From Psychrobacter sp. DAB_AL43B (GTDB lineage Bacteria; Pseudomonadota; Gammaproteobacteria; Pseudomonadales; Moraxellaceae): 64,000 nucleotides of DNA. Positions 26,923 through 36,794 of this stretch are shown here, in pieces. The position numbers were made by a program, and so were the translations under genes. Where the stretch lies: contig NZ_LT799838.1 of assembly GCF_900168255.1 (NCBI RefSeq), positions 2,294,001 through 2,358,000 on the forward strand. The letters run 5' to 3'. The notes beneath the pieces are model-generated. The model was not told the origin of the DNA and did no database searches. It was given only the letters and a program-made list of their open reading frames with translations. How positions within the stretch are numbered: position 1 is the stretch's first letter; the number at the start of each line of letters is the position of its first letter.

Positions 26923-28275
26923 TTAACCTACTAGCGCTGCAACAAACACCACAATGATAGCAATTGGCGCAACAAACTTAGTTATGATCTGCCAAATTTG
27001 CCAAGTACTATTCGATAAATTAAGCTCTTGCTGGATGCTACGTTGGTCCATTCTCCAAGCAAAGAATATAATGCCTGCAAGACCCGTTAATGGTAATAAG
27101 AACTTACTGGTTAATTTGTCTAACGCATCAAATATGCCGTTACCCATGATGGTAAAGTCAGCCCATAAGTTGAATGACAAGAGCGCTGCGATACCCAATA
27201 ACCAAATCACAGTACTTGCAGTGATAGTCGACATGGTGCGGTTCATCGACGTGCGCTCTTCTAAGAACTCAACACTTGGCTCTAGTAACGATATTGACGA
27301 CGTCACTGCAGCAAAAGTAATTAATAAGAAGAACAAAGTACCGATAATAGCGCCACCAGCCATGCTACCAAAGGCAATAGGTAAGCTCACAAAGATCAGA
27401 CCAGGACCTGATGCAGGATCAAGACCATTATTAAAGATGATTGGGAAAATAGCCAAACCAGCTGCTAAAGCAATAACGGTATCTAAGATAACTACCGTAC
27501 GAGCTGTTTTAAGTAAGTTTACTTCACGGCCTAAGTACGAACCGTAAGCAACCATGATGCCCATACCGATTGATAAGGTAAAGAAAGCATGACCTAGTGC
27601 TGCTAGCATCACATCAACGGTTAATTTACTAAGGTCAGGTGCAAATAAATAATTAACTGCTTCACCAAAACCACCATTTACCACGTTATAACCAACGATA
27701 ACAAATAGAATCACACCCAATAATGGCATCATGATTTTAGCAGCGTTTTCAATACCACGAGTAACACCAATACCAACAATCAGCGCGGTAATAATCATAA
27801 ATACCGTATGCCAGATAGTTAACGTACCCGCTGATGCTAGCATCGCGTCAAATGTCGCAGCGACAGAATCACTGTTTTGACCCGCAAAACTACCCGTTCC
27901 TACTTTGGTAATATAGTTAAGCGCCCAGCCACCAATGACACTATAGAAGGATAGGATTAAAAAACCACCTAAAATACCCGTCGCGCCAACAATGCCCCAG
28001 CTACTTGATTTACCTTCGCTTGCGGCGACATCTTTAAAGGTATTAATAGGGTTTTTCTGACCACGGCGACCAATCAGCCACTCAGCGACCAGTACTGGGA
28101 AACCAACCAAAGCTATACAAAACAGATAGGCAATAACAAAAGCTGAACCGCCGCTCTCACCTACCATATAAGGGAACTTCCAAATATTTCCTAAACCAAC
28201 TGCCGAGCCTACTGCTGCCAACACGAAGCCAAAACTTGAACTCCACTGGGCATGATCTTGTTTATTATTAGCCAT
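26923..28275 (-). CDS. Sodium-dependent transporter, NSS (SNF) family
   Basis: The ATG at 28275 is chosen because gaggaagg lies just upstream; an earlier start at 28296 would place that ribosome binding site inside the gene. The 450-residue product has about 11 membrane helices. GFVLAAVGSAVGLGNIWKFPYMVGESGG contains the conserved NSS helix-1 substrate and sodium site; GGSAFVIAYL, ALGHAFFTLSIGMGIM and TSSISLLEPSVEF (helices 2, 6 and 8) also fit. Family members import amino acids with Na+. The substrate here is unknown. It lies downstream of the lpxA terminator and is probably a separate unit. Confidence 0.9.
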   Translation of the reverse strand: MANNKQDHAQWSSSFGFVLAAVGSAVGLGNIWKFPYMVGESGGSAFVIAYLFCIALVGFPVLVAEWLIGRRGQKNPINTFKDVAASEGKSSSWGIVGATGILGGFLILSFYSVIGGWALNYITKVGTGSFAGQNSDSVAATFDAMLASAGTLTIWHTVFMIITALIVGIGVTRGIENAAKIMMPLLGVILFVIVGYNVVNGGFGEAVNYLFAPDLSKLTVDVMLAALGHAFFTLSIGMGIMVAYGSYLGREVNLLKTARTVVILDTVIALAAGLAIFPIIFNNGLDPASGPGLIFVSLPIAFGSMAGGAIIGTLFFLLITFAAVTSSISLLEPSVEFLEERTSMNRTMSTITASTVIWLLGIAALLSFNLWADFTIMGNGIFDALDKLTSKFLLPLTGLAGIIFFAWRMDQRSIQQELNLSNSTWQIWQIITKFVAPIAIIVVFVAALVG

Positions 28276-28468
28276 TTCGCCTTCCTCATGCTTCAATTAA
28301 TATTGCTTGTAATCATCCTTGATTATTATAAATAGCTGTCCATAATATTTGACTATTTAACTAACGCATCGATACGACGCATTCAGCAACATTAAGAAAG
28401 AATTGTTTACAATGTTGTAGAGGCTCAGTTTCTGCTAAGCGACCTAAAAAGTCAAGTAGTCATAAACA

Positions 28469-28494
28469 CAAAAAACCATAACTATTAGTTATGG
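28469..28494 (-). terminator. Terminator of the lpxA operon
   Basis: ccataact (28476-28483) pairs with agttatgg (28487-28494). On the minus strand the stem is followed by a T-run (complement of 28470-28475). It lies about 90 bp after the lpxA stop. Confidence 0.8.
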
Positions 28495-28582
28495 CTTAAT
28501 AAGTTCTTGAGGACAACTTACAACAGTTTGGTTGTTTAGTAATTTCGACTGAAACGATGTTTTGCGATTAATAAAACAATAC

Positions 28583-29362
28583 TTAACGAACCACACCGCG
28601 ACGACTTTTCTGTAAAGAATCAATCAGTAATTTCATTTTCGGCTCTTTTGGCAATAGTTCTTGCTTTAATATTTCAAGCGCTTGTACCGTCGTCAAGCCC
28701 GATCGAAAGACTATGCGATAAGCTTGACGCAGGACATCAATGGTATCTTGAGACCAGTCTTTGCGGCGCATACCTTCAACATTCAGCCCATGAGCTTTAG
28801 CAGGATTACCAGAAACCATCGTAAAAGCGGCCACATCTTTTAGAATCAAACTAGCACCACCAACCAAGCTGTAATCATCAACGGTGCAAAACTGGTGAAT
28901 GCCTGAATTACCACCAATAATCGTATGATTGCCAATGGTCACATGCCCGGCGATACCGACATTATTAGCCAATACATTATGGTCGCCGATTAAGCAATCA
29001 TGCGCAACATGGGTGTTTACCATCATTAGATTGTGACTACCAATCTTCGTCAAGCCGCCGTCTTGTTCTGTGCCACGATGCAAGCTACAGGCTTCGCGAA
29101 TCGTATTATGATCACCAATTTCAAGCCAGGTACGCTCACCAGCATATTTTAAATCCTGCGGGTCTTCACCAATGCTTGCAAACTGATAAAACTGATTGTA
29201 CTCACCAATACGAGTTAGCCTAGTCACGACCACATGTCGATGCAAAACCGTGTGTGCGCCAATGGAGACTTCATCACCGACAATACAATAAGGGCCAATG
29301 GTTGCGGTTTTATCAATATTAGCAGACGGTGAGATGAGTGCTGTTGGATGGATCTGACTCAT
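28583..29362 (-). CDS. lpxA: UDP-GlcNAc acyltransferase LpxA
   Basis: The start is at ATG 29362 (MSQIHPTAL), giving 259 residues, the standard LpxA length; an upstream frame extension has no homology. It transfers a hydroxyacyl chain from ACP to UDP-GlcNAc, the first step of lipid A synthesis. The left-handed beta-helix hexapeptide repeats are visible throughout. His121 in NTHVAHDC corresponds to the catalytic His125 of E. coli, with His118 matching His122. It is the last gene of bamA-lpxD-fabZ-lpxA. lpxB, which often follows, is absent. Confidence 0.97.
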   Translation of the reverse strand: MSQIHPTALISPSANIDKTATIGPYCIVGDEVSIGAHTVLHRHVVVTRLTRIGEYNQFYQFASIGEDPQDLKYAGERTWLEIGDHNTIREACSLHRGTEQDGGLTKIGSHNLMMVNTHVAHDCLIGDHNVLANNVGIAGHVTIGNHTIIGGNSGIHQFCTVDDYSLVGGASLILKDVAAFTMVSGNPAKAHGLNVEGMRRKDWSQDTIDVLRQAYRIVFRSGLTTVQALEILKQELLPKEPKMKLLIDSLQKSRRGVVR

Positions 29363-29543
29363 AATGTGGACCTTTGTATCATCTGATGCAAGTAAATAGT
29401 AAAACAAATACAGACAGTTTAGCGCTATTAATCACCCTAATACTAGCTCTGTTAAAAAATACAACTATCATTCTAATTATTAACATTGGCGGCATGCTTT
29501 GAGCACTCTTACTAATTATTCGCTCAAAGTGAATAAAAGCGCC

Positions 29544-30053
29544 TTATTGCTCCTGACGGGCAATCATAACCTGAGCACTGGCGGCAAGCTCATCTTCAAC
29601 GTGTACCGTACAATCGAACTTATAAATACCTTGCTTTTGCATCACGGTTTTGGCACGGATAATCAGTTGATCGCCAGGGATGACGCGACGCTTAAAGCGT
29701 ACTTTATCGACCCCTGCAAACAGATACAAATAACCATCTTCTGCCGTCAATCCCGCACTAATAAACCCTAGTACGCCTGAAACCTGCGCCATGCACTCAA
29801 CCATCAATACACCTGGCATAATCGGCTCACCAGGAAAATGCCCATTAAAGAACTCTTCATTAATGGTCACATTTTTGATACCTGTAATGCACTCACCAGG
29901 TTTACAGGAAATCACCTTGTCTACAAGCAAAAATGGATAACGATGGGGCAAGTAATGCTTTAATGTATGATAGGTTAATGGCAACGTTAAGCCTTGTTCA
30001 GCCAAGCTTTTGATGTCTTCATCAGTTGGGGTATCAATATCAGTGCTGCTCAT
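29544..30053 (-). CDS. fabZ: (3R)-hydroxyacyl-ACP dehydratase FabZ
   Basis: 169 residues, hot-dog fold. The catalytic His lies in FNGHFPGEPIMPGV and the catalytic Glu in LMVECMAQ. LPHRYPFLLVDKV opens the conserved core. FabZ dehydrates hydroxyacyl-ACP in fatty-acid elongation and competes with LpxA and LpxD for the same substrates, which explains its place between them. An aagga site precedes the ATG. The gap to lpxA is 181 bp. Confidence 0.97.
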   Translation of the reverse strand: MSSTDIDTPTDEDIKSLAEQGLTLPLTYHTLKHYLPHRYPFLLVDKVISCKPGECITGIKNVTINEEFFNGHFPGEPIMPGVLMVECMAQVSGVLGFISAGLTAEDGYLYLFAGVDKVRFKRRVIPGDQLIIRAKTVMQKQGIYKFDCTVHVEDELAASAQVMIARQEQ

Positions 30054-30143
30054 AATGGTGCTTCCTTGCTGGATTTTAAATCTTGCTGTGTTTTTAAATC
30101 TTATAAATAATCTTTTGTAGTGGCACTTTTTAATCGTTAAGCA

Positions 30144-31160
30144 TTAACCACGACCGAGCTGGCGAAAACGTACAGCGGCACGGCGCCAATTAGCAGTCGG
30201 CATGGCAGCGGTTCCAGAAGAGTAAGAGCCCGCAGTTGTGATTGACTTGGTCACCATGGTCATACCTGACAAGGTCACATCATCTGTGATTTCAATATGA
30301 CCGGTAATACCAACCGCACCGCCAATAATGCAGCGCTTGCCAATAGTAGTGCTACCAGCGATACCCGTTTGGGCAGCGATAGCCGTACCATCACCGATAC
30401 GAACGTTATGGGCCACTTGTACGAGATTGTCAATAATAACGTGACTGCCAATCACCGTATCATCAATAGCACCACGATCAATGCAAGTTTGACTGCCAAT
30501 TCGGACATGGTCGCCAATCACTACACGCCCTAGCTGAGCAATACGTTCCCAACCCGTGACACTAGGATTGTTGGTGGGTGCAAAGCCAAAGCCTTCAGAT
30601 CCTATACTCACCCCAGCGTGCAATCTGACATAGTTACCGATGACACAATCGTGCCCTATCATTACTTGGGACTTGATAACGCAGTCAGTACCAATAGTAG
30701 TGTCTGCTTCGACGACCACATGAGCATCGAGGGCGCTGCGATCGCTAATTTGCACCCGCTCACCGATGACGCAAAACGGCCCGATAGTCACTTGATTACC
30801 AATAATGGCACTTTCGGCTATTACTGCACTCGGATGGATACCGCTGCCTGACTGTTGACGGGAAAATAGTTGGCTGGCGCTCGCATAAGCCAAATAAGGC
30901 GTGGCGACTACTAATACCACCGTATTTTTTGCCACTTTATCACGGTGCTCTTCAGTGATTAACACCGCCCCAGCCTGAGTATTCGCCAGACTTGAGAGAT
31001 AATGAGGGTTGGCTAAAAAACTTAACTGCTGGCGATTAGCCGTGGTTAAGTTACCAATACTGTCTAAATTTAGACGGTATTGCTCAGCGCTAAGCTCAGC
31101 CTTATTAAGAACCGGCTGACGCTGCTCAATTCGAGTGATGAGTTGCTCAATCGTTATCAT
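30144..31160 (-). CDS. lpxD: UDP-3-O-acylglucosamine N-acyltransferase LpxD
   Basis: The ATG at 31160 (MITIEQLITR) gives 338 residues, the usual length. ATG 31181 and TTG 31199 are in-frame alternatives, and none has a clear ribosome binding site. An N-terminal uridine-binding domain (NLDSIGNLTTANRQQLSFLAN) is followed by long hexapeptide repeats of the left-handed beta-helix, with the catalytic-His region QVAHNVRIG and the family segment GSEGFGFAP. LpxD adds the second hydroxyacyl chain, after LpxA and LpxC. It lies only about 150 bp after bamA, with no skp gene in between. Confidence 0.96.
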   Translation of the reverse strand: MITIEQLITRIEQRQPVLNKAELSAEQYRLNLDSIGNLTTANRQQLSFLANPHYLSSLANTQAGAVLITEEHRDKVAKNTVVLVVATPYLAYASASQLFSRQQSGSGIHPSAVIAESAIIGNQVTIGPFCVIGERVQISDRSALDAHVVVEADTTIGTDCVIKSQVMIGHDCVIGNYVRLHAGVSIGSEGFGFAPTNNPSVTGWERIAQLGRVVIGDHVRIGSQTCIDRGAIDDTVIGSHVIIDNLVQVAHNVRIGDGTAIAAQTGIAGSTTIGKRCIIGGAVGITGHIEITDDVTLSGMTMVTKSITTAGSYSSGTAAMPTANWRRAAVRFRQLGRG

Positions 31161-31311
31161 AGTTAGTATTAGTATTGACATGAATAAGATGGTCGCCAAG
31201 CTGAGATATCATCTTGACGACCGGCTAAAATCTAACAAACGCTTCAATTACTTAAAAGGCTAAATAATAGCTATCAAACCCTTTACATAGCAACAGGCTA
31301 TTAGAAGGTAC

Positions 31312-33738
31312 TTAGAAAGTATTACCAATTTGGAACTGGACTTTTTCGGTTTCATCGCCGTCTTTATCGCCGATAGGTACAGCATAGCTCAGAGAAATCG
31401 GACCGATTGGGGTATACCAAGTCACGCCTAAACCGGCACTAAAACGGAGTTTATTATCTTGTGTTAGTAGTGGCACGCCTGTATCAGTATTATCAATAGG
31501 GTTAATAAACGTACGATCTTCTTTGTCCGTCGTATCAAAGACCTGACCACCTTCAGCAAATAGTACCGGACGCACCTGATCTGCCCAATCCCCTTTAAAT
31601 GGCATTGGCAAGATTAATTCCGTACCAAAGCTTACTAATGCATTACCACCAATCTCTTCTGGCTTTAATGTACCAGGATTATCACTGACGGCATCATAGT
31701 AGCTTTGCGATTTTGGTCCAAGTGTAGAAGCTTCATAGCCACGTACTGAACCATAACCACCGGCATAGAAGTTTTCATAGAAGGGTAAGTCATTACCATA
31801 GCCAAGCTTAGTATAGCCGCGCGCAACCCAATCTTTATAAATAGGTTGATAAATATTGCCACGATAGACCAGTTTTTGATAACTGGCATCACCCAGACCA
31901 ATGGTTGCATCTACCGTATGACTCATGCCTTTATTTGGAAATACGGGGCGATCTAGGGTGCTGTAATCCCAGCCAAATAGTAGGTTGTAACTTTGATATT
32001 CATTTTTAAAGCCAGTACGACCAGAGAACTCATTGTCATCGTTAATGTATTTCTCGAACGTACCACCATCATCAATGATCTGCTGAACGTTTGATACACC
32101 AAGACGGCTACCACCACGTACAGTCGTGTTATCAACGTTTAAGCCCGCACTAACGCGTTTGGTTTCATCAACCGGATAGCTGTAATTAAGCGTTGCACCA
32201 TAAGCATCGGTAACATAGTTACTAACGTTTCTGTCATCGTATTTGGTCTCACGATAATAAGCACTGATGCCTTGTGATACACCATTTTCTGTAAAGTATG
32301 GATCGGTATAGCCCAAGCTATAAGAGTCACGGGTTTCTGAACGCGAGAGTGCGGCTTTAACTCGGTCACCAGTGCCCATAAAGTTGTTTTGGGTCAGATC
32401 TAACTGGAATGTCACACCGCCACTTTGTGAATAACCGGCGGCAATGGTTGAGCTACCAGAAGGCTGCTCTTCAACCGTGTAATTTACATCCACTTGATCT
32501 GGCTGATTAGGGACTGGCTTCACATCGACATTGACGCCTTTAAAGAAACCTGTGCGCATCAGACGCGTACGTGACAGCTGAATTTTGTCACTAGAAGCCA
32601 GTGACCCTTCTAATTGACGCATTTCACGGCGCAGTACTTCATCTTGGGTTTTTAAGTTACCGGTAAAATTAATACGGCGAACATAAATAGGACGTGCAGG
32701 ATCAATATAGTAATCAATATCGACTACTTTAGTCTCATCGTTGATACGCGGTACAGGTCTAATTTGCGCTAAATAATAACCTTCATTACCATAACGGCTT
32801 TTAAGAGCGGCTGTTGTGGCATCAAGTTTGGCTTGTGAGTATTTTTCATTAGGGGCAAAAGTGACCAGCTCTTTTAGCTCACTGGTTTCGAAAGTTGGCT
32901 TGCCTAAGAAATTAATTTCGCCAAACTGATATTGTTCGCCTTCGCTAAGACTGACCTCGATAAAGACACTGCTTTTATCTTCACTGATATTGAGCACCGC
33001 ATTGTCTACCGAAAAACGCACATAACCATCGTTTTGATAGAGGGCTTTTAGACTTTCTAAACTGGCCGCTAGCTTCTCTTTAGCGTAGCGGTCGGACTTA
33101 GACAACAGACGTGTCCATGAAGATTCTTTTACCGCAAATACCTCTTTAATCTCTTTGTCACTAAAATGCTTATTACCAATGATATTGATATCGACTACTT
33201 TAGCAGGCTTACCTTCAATAAAGCGCACATCAAGTTTTACGCGATTGCCATCAAGCAGCGTCTGATCGACTTCAATATTACTATTGTAATAACCTTGGCT
33301 GATATATTGCTGTTGTAGCTCGTTTGCCACGCCCTGTAGAGTAGCTTGCTTAAGCACATCGCCAACAGACAATCCAGCGTTGCTAAGCCCTTGCTCAAGC
33401 CCTTCTTTTGGGATGAGTTTGTTGCCTTCAAAGTTCACTTCAGCGATCGTTGGGCGTTCAACAACGTCAAAGCGCAGCTTACCACCTTCGATACGGCTTT
33501 GAATATCTGCAAAGTTTTCAGTCGCATATAACGCTTTGATACTAGCGGCAAGGCTGGCATCATTGATCGTATCACCCACCGAAATCGGTAATACCGGATA
33601 GAGACTATCAGGAGTTAGGCGTTGTAGACCATTGAAGCCAATATCAGTGACCACAAATTCTGCAGCTTGAACCGGCATACTCATCATCGCTACAACTAAC
33701 GGCAACCCAGCCGCGCTCATAAATAAAGGCGTACGCAT
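31312..33738 (-). CDS. bamA: Outer-membrane protein assembly factor BamA
   Basis: 808 residues from the ATG at 33738 (a GTG two codons upstream is also possible). The signal peptide ends near residue 26 (MPVQA). Five POTRA domains follow (first FVVTDIGFNGLQRLTPDSLYP, last about IYVRRINFTGNLKTQDEV). The 16-stranded barrel contains GGYGSVRGYEASTLGP with the VRGY lid motif and ends QFQIGNTF with a C-terminal Phe. BamA inserts beta-barrel proteins, including LptD, into the outer membrane. It sits between rseP and lpxD, the conserved arrangement except that skp is missing. Confidence 0.98.
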   Translation of the reverse strand: MRTPLFMSAAGLPLVVAMMSMPVQAAEFVVTDIGFNGLQRLTPDSLYPVLPISVGDTINDASLAASIKALYATENFADIQSRIEGGKLRFDVVERPTIAEVNFEGNKLIPKEGLEQGLSNAGLSVGDVLKQATLQGVANELQQQYISQGYYNSNIEVDQTLLDGNRVKLDVRFIEGKPAKVVDINIIGNKHFSDKEIKEVFAVKESSWTRLLSKSDRYAKEKLAASLESLKALYQNDGYVRFSVDNAVLNISEDKSSVFIEVSLSEGEQYQFGEINFLGKPTFETSELKELVTFAPNEKYSQAKLDATTAALKSRYGNEGYYLAQIRPVPRINDETKVVDIDYYIDPARPIYVRRINFTGNLKTQDEVLRREMRQLEGSLASSDKIQLSRTRLMRTGFFKGVNVDVKPVPNQPDQVDVNYTVEEQPSGSSTIAAGYSQSGGVTFQLDLTQNNFMGTGDRVKAALSRSETRDSYSLGYTDPYFTENGVSQGISAYYRETKYDDRNVSNYVTDAYGATLNYSYPVDETKRVSAGLNVDNTTVRGGSRLGVSNVQQIIDDGGTFEKYINDDNEFSGRTGFKNEYQSYNLLFGWDYSTLDRPVFPNKGMSHTVDATIGLGDASYQKLVYRGNIYQPIYKDWVARGYTKLGYGNDLPFYENFYAGGYGSVRGYEASTLGPKSQSYYDAVSDNPGTLKPEEIGGNALVSFGTELILPMPFKGDWADQVRPVLFAEGGQVFDTTDKEDRTFINPIDNTDTGVPLLTQDNKLRFSAGLGVTWYTPIGPISLSYAVPIGDKDGDETEKVQFQIGNTF

Positions 33739-33805
33739 AAACACTATCCGTCAATAAAAAACTTGCTTAAGTTAAGTTAAAAAGCACATCTTGTCCAGCC
33801 TATTT

Positions 33806-33825
33806 CGCGTAACGTCGTTAACGCG
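33806..33825. repeat. Inverted repeat in the bamA 5' region
   Basis: cgcgtaac and gttaacgcg flank a 3-nt centre and differ by one extra A. It lies about 70 bp before the bamA start. It could be an operator or an RNA hairpin; no regulator is implied. Confidence 0.45.
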
Positions 33826-34001
33826 CTCATGGCAGACTCAGGACACTTTATATAAAACGCATCATAAAATAAACTAAAAAATAAAATTAGTACAATAGCG
33901 ACGCTATAAAAGCGATGGCATATTAGCCTAATAATCAATACATGATAAGCGCACAACCGTTAGGTTATCGTGCCTTACCTACTAAGCTAGCCTAATCCCA
34001 A

Positions 34002-35396
34002 TCAAAATAGCCGACTGATATCATTACCAATTGCTAACACCATGAAACCTGCCAGCAAGAGTAAGCCAATATTCAACCCCACCATTTGTACACCTTCAGA
34101 GAGCGGCTTACCCCGTATCAGTTCGATGAGGTAGTACACAATATGACCGCCATCTAATATAGGAATGGGTAAAAGATTCAATACAGCGAGGCTTAGGCTG
34201 ATCAAAGCGGCCGTAGATAATACCATTTGCCAGCTAATATCAAAGCTTTGTTTGGCAACTTTTGCAATGGTTATTGGACCTGATAAGTTCTCAAGACCAA
34301 TCATACCTGATAGCATCTTGCCCATCGAGCTGACGGTCATGACTGCTAATTGCTCAGTCTTCTCAAACGATTTGACTAATGACTCGCCAGGACCATAAAC
34401 GACAGTGGTTTTATACGCATCAGGAATGACAATTTCAGACTGTGCCACCATAGCACCAATCTGTCCATAATCGTTACCTAAATTGTCTTTTTTACCTTGT
34501 GGCATGATCTGTAATTGTACAGATTTACCGTCACGTAATACGGTGAAGTTAAGCAAAGTCTCAGGACTATCTCGGATAATACGGGTGGCACTGATCCAAT
34601 CTTTGATTGCTTCTCCATTAATCGCAGTGATACGGTCACCAACCTTTAAGCCTTGACGACTAGCAGCGCCATCAGGCGTCAAATCACCAACGATCGGTTC
34701 AATCTGCGGCTGCCACGGTATCATACCAAAGCTCGACAAGGCATCTTTACCTTGTGCCGCGCCTTGCATAAACTCTTTAACGGGTGCTTGATAGGTTTTG
34801 GTCGAATCAGTCGAAGCATTTAAACCATTGGCTTTTACTTCTGATTGCAAAGTGACACTCACATTATCCGTCTCGCCCATGCGCCCAGCAAGGCGATAGT
34901 TAATGCCTTCCCATGTTTGTACTTCATGACCATCAATGGCAATGATTTTATCGCCGACAGGTAGCTGTGCTATCGCAGCAGGCGTATCTGGTAATACTTG
35001 ACCAATCTTGGTAGCGAGCTGCTCTGATGGGGTCATAAATAACACCCAAAACAGTACAATCGCAATGACAAAATTCATGATAGGACCAGCGGCGACAATC
35101 GCTATTTTCTTTAGTGGATGCTGACGATTAAATGCTAAATGCTGCTCTTCTTTTGCCACCTCGCCTTCACGCTCATCAAGCATCTTGACGTAACCACCGA
35201 GTGGCAAGGCTGAAATACGATAATCAATGCCGCTTTTTTTGCTAGTCCAGCCAAAGAGTTTGGGCCCAAAACCGATAGAATACGTGAGCACTTTCACGCC
35301 GCAGAGTCGCGCCACAATATAGTGACCCCACTCATGTAAGGCAATAAGCGGACCTAAGACAAATATTGCCGCAAGCAGCGTTAATAAAAACGTCAT
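34002..35396 (-). CDS. rseP: Site-2 intramembrane metalloprotease RseP
   Basis: 464 residues. The zinc-protease motif HEWGH occupies residues 21-25 in the first membrane helix, and the second metal-ligand motif is NLLPIPILDGGH near the C-terminus. Two PDZ domains lie between them (segments around TKIGQVLPDTPAAIAQLPVG and GLKVGDRITAINGE). RseP cleaves the anti-sigma factor RseA and clears signal peptides. Its place between dxr and bamA is the classical gene order and links envelope-stress control to barrel assembly. Confidence 0.97.
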   Translation of the reverse strand: MTFLLTLLAAIFVLGPLIALHEWGHYIVARLCGVKVLTYSIGFGPKLFGWTSKKSGIDYRISALPLGGYVKMLDEREGEVAKEEQHLAFNRQHPLKKIAIVAAGPIMNFVIAIVLFWVLFMTPSEQLATKIGQVLPDTPAAIAQLPVGDKIIAIDGHEVQTWEGINYRLAGRMGETDNVSVTLQSEVKANGLNASTDSTKTYQAPVKEFMQGAAQGKDALSSFGMIPWQPQIEPIVGDLTPDGAASRQGLKVGDRITAINGEAIKDWISATRIIRDSPETLLNFTVLRDGKSVQLQIMPQGKKDNLGNDYGQIGAMVAQSEIVIPDAYKTTVVYGPGESLVKSFEKTEQLAVMTVSSMGKMLSGMIGLENLSGPITIAKVAKQSFDISWQMVLSTAALISLSLAVLNLLPIPILDGGHIVYYLIELIRGKPLSEGVQMVGLNIGLLLLAGFMVLAIGNDISRLF

Positions 35397-35470
35397 GATC
35401 TTTTCTCAGTATTTTTATCAGTATCTTTTATCAATATTTTTTATAAATTGAATAATGGTACTTGATACGC

Positions 35471-36679
35471 TTAGGCCATTTTTGCCACAAACTCATTGGT
35501 ATGACGACGTGCTATTTTATCAATAGCTAAAATCTCATCGATATCGGCAGTCTCATTTAATAATGGCACTTGTATCTCATTGAGTGCTTGCTCATTAAGA
35601 TCAGCAATATCAGTCAAGCGAATTTTACCTTCTAAGAATGCAGTAACCGCAATCTCATTAGCAGCGTTTAATACAATCGTCGCTTGTGTACCAGCTTGCA
35701 TTGCTTGACGCGCAAGATGCAAACAGGCAAATTTCTGCAAATCTGGTTTAATAAACTCTAGACCACTTAACGCAAATAAGTCTAATGGCTGCGAGCCACT
35801 ATCAATACGATTGGGATAGCTGAGCGCATGAGCAATGGGCGTTTTCATATCGGGACTGCCCAGCTGCGCCAAAAAGCTACCATCGCTATATTCTACCATT
35901 GAGTGAATGATACTTTGTGGATGAATGACCACATTTATCTTATTTTCAGGTAAATCAAATAAATGACAAGCTTCAATCAGCTCAAGTCCCTTATTCATCA
36001 TCGTGGCAGAGTCGACTGATATTTTTTGTCCCATCGACCAGTTTGGATGTTTGACCGCTTCTGTCACGCTAGCTTGCTGCATCTGAGCAAACGACTGCTG
36101 CAAAAATGGCCCACCAGAGGCGGTCAACCATAACTTGCGTACACCATGATCTGACTGATGAATTTGGGTATTGTCTTGTTGAATAGCAGACGGTAAACAT
36201 TGGAAAATAGCATTGTGTTCTGAGTCGATGGGCAATAAGGTTGCATGATGCGTTTTGACAGCGCTGATCATCACTTGCCCTGCCATCACTAGCGCTTCTT
36301 TATTCGCCAGTAAAATACGCTTGCCTGCACGGGCTGCTGCTAATGTAGAAGGCAGTCCTGCAGCACCCACGATAGCCGCGACGACGGTATCGGTTTGCGA
36401 GTCAGTAGCAATATCTATCAACCCTGCTGCGCCGCCTACCACCTCAATCTTCAGACCTGCCGCACTGAGACGCTGGGCGAAGTCATCGACTGCTGCTGTC
36501 GGTACGCTGACACGCTTGGGCAAGAACTGTTTGCAGAGTGCAAATAGTTTATCTAAACGATGATAGCCTGATAAGGCATAAACGTCGTAATGCTGTGGTT
36601 GCGCCGCCAAGATTGCTAACGTGCTATCGCCAATCGAGCCTGTCGCGCCTAGTACGGCGATGCGTTGGGTCATAACCAT
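35471..36679 (-). CDS. dxr: 1-deoxy-D-xylulose-5-phosphate reductoisomerase
   Basis: 402 residues. The NADPH-binding loop VLGATGSIGDSTL is at the N-terminus. LLPIDSEHNAIFQCL holds metal and substrate ligands, LTASGGPF is the family signature, and KISVDSATMMNKGLELIEA is the catalytic-loop segment. Dxr makes MEP, the committed step of the non-mevalonate isoprenoid pathway, which supplies UppS encoded nearby. The start could be ATG 36679 or 36673. The gene lies between cdsA and rseP. Confidence 0.97.
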   Translation of the reverse strand: MVMTQRIAVLGATGSIGDSTLAILAAQPQHYDVYALSGYHRLDKLFALCKQFLPKRVSVPTAAVDDFAQRLSAAGLKIEVVGGAAGLIDIATDSQTDTVVAAIVGAAGLPSTLAAARAGKRILLANKEALVMAGQVMISAVKTHHATLLPIDSEHNAIFQCLPSAIQQDNTQIHQSDHGVRKLWLTASGGPFLQQSFAQMQQASVTEAVKHPNWSMGQKISVDSATMMNKGLELIEACHLFDLPENKINVVIHPQSIIHSMVEYSDGSFLAQLGSPDMKTPIAHALSYPNRIDSGSQPLDLFALSGLEFIKPDLQKFACLHLARQAMQAGTQATIVLNAANEIAVTAFLEGKIRLTDIADLNEQALNEIQVPLLNETADIDEILAIDKIARRHTNEFVAKMA

Positions 36680-36794
36680 CGGTGCCTATAAATAATACGG
36701 TGGAAAATTAAATAAGAAATCAAGAAAACACTTGATAAATAAGACTAAAAACCAGCTCAGCTTGCCTACTATAAAATAAGCATACGCTTCAATC

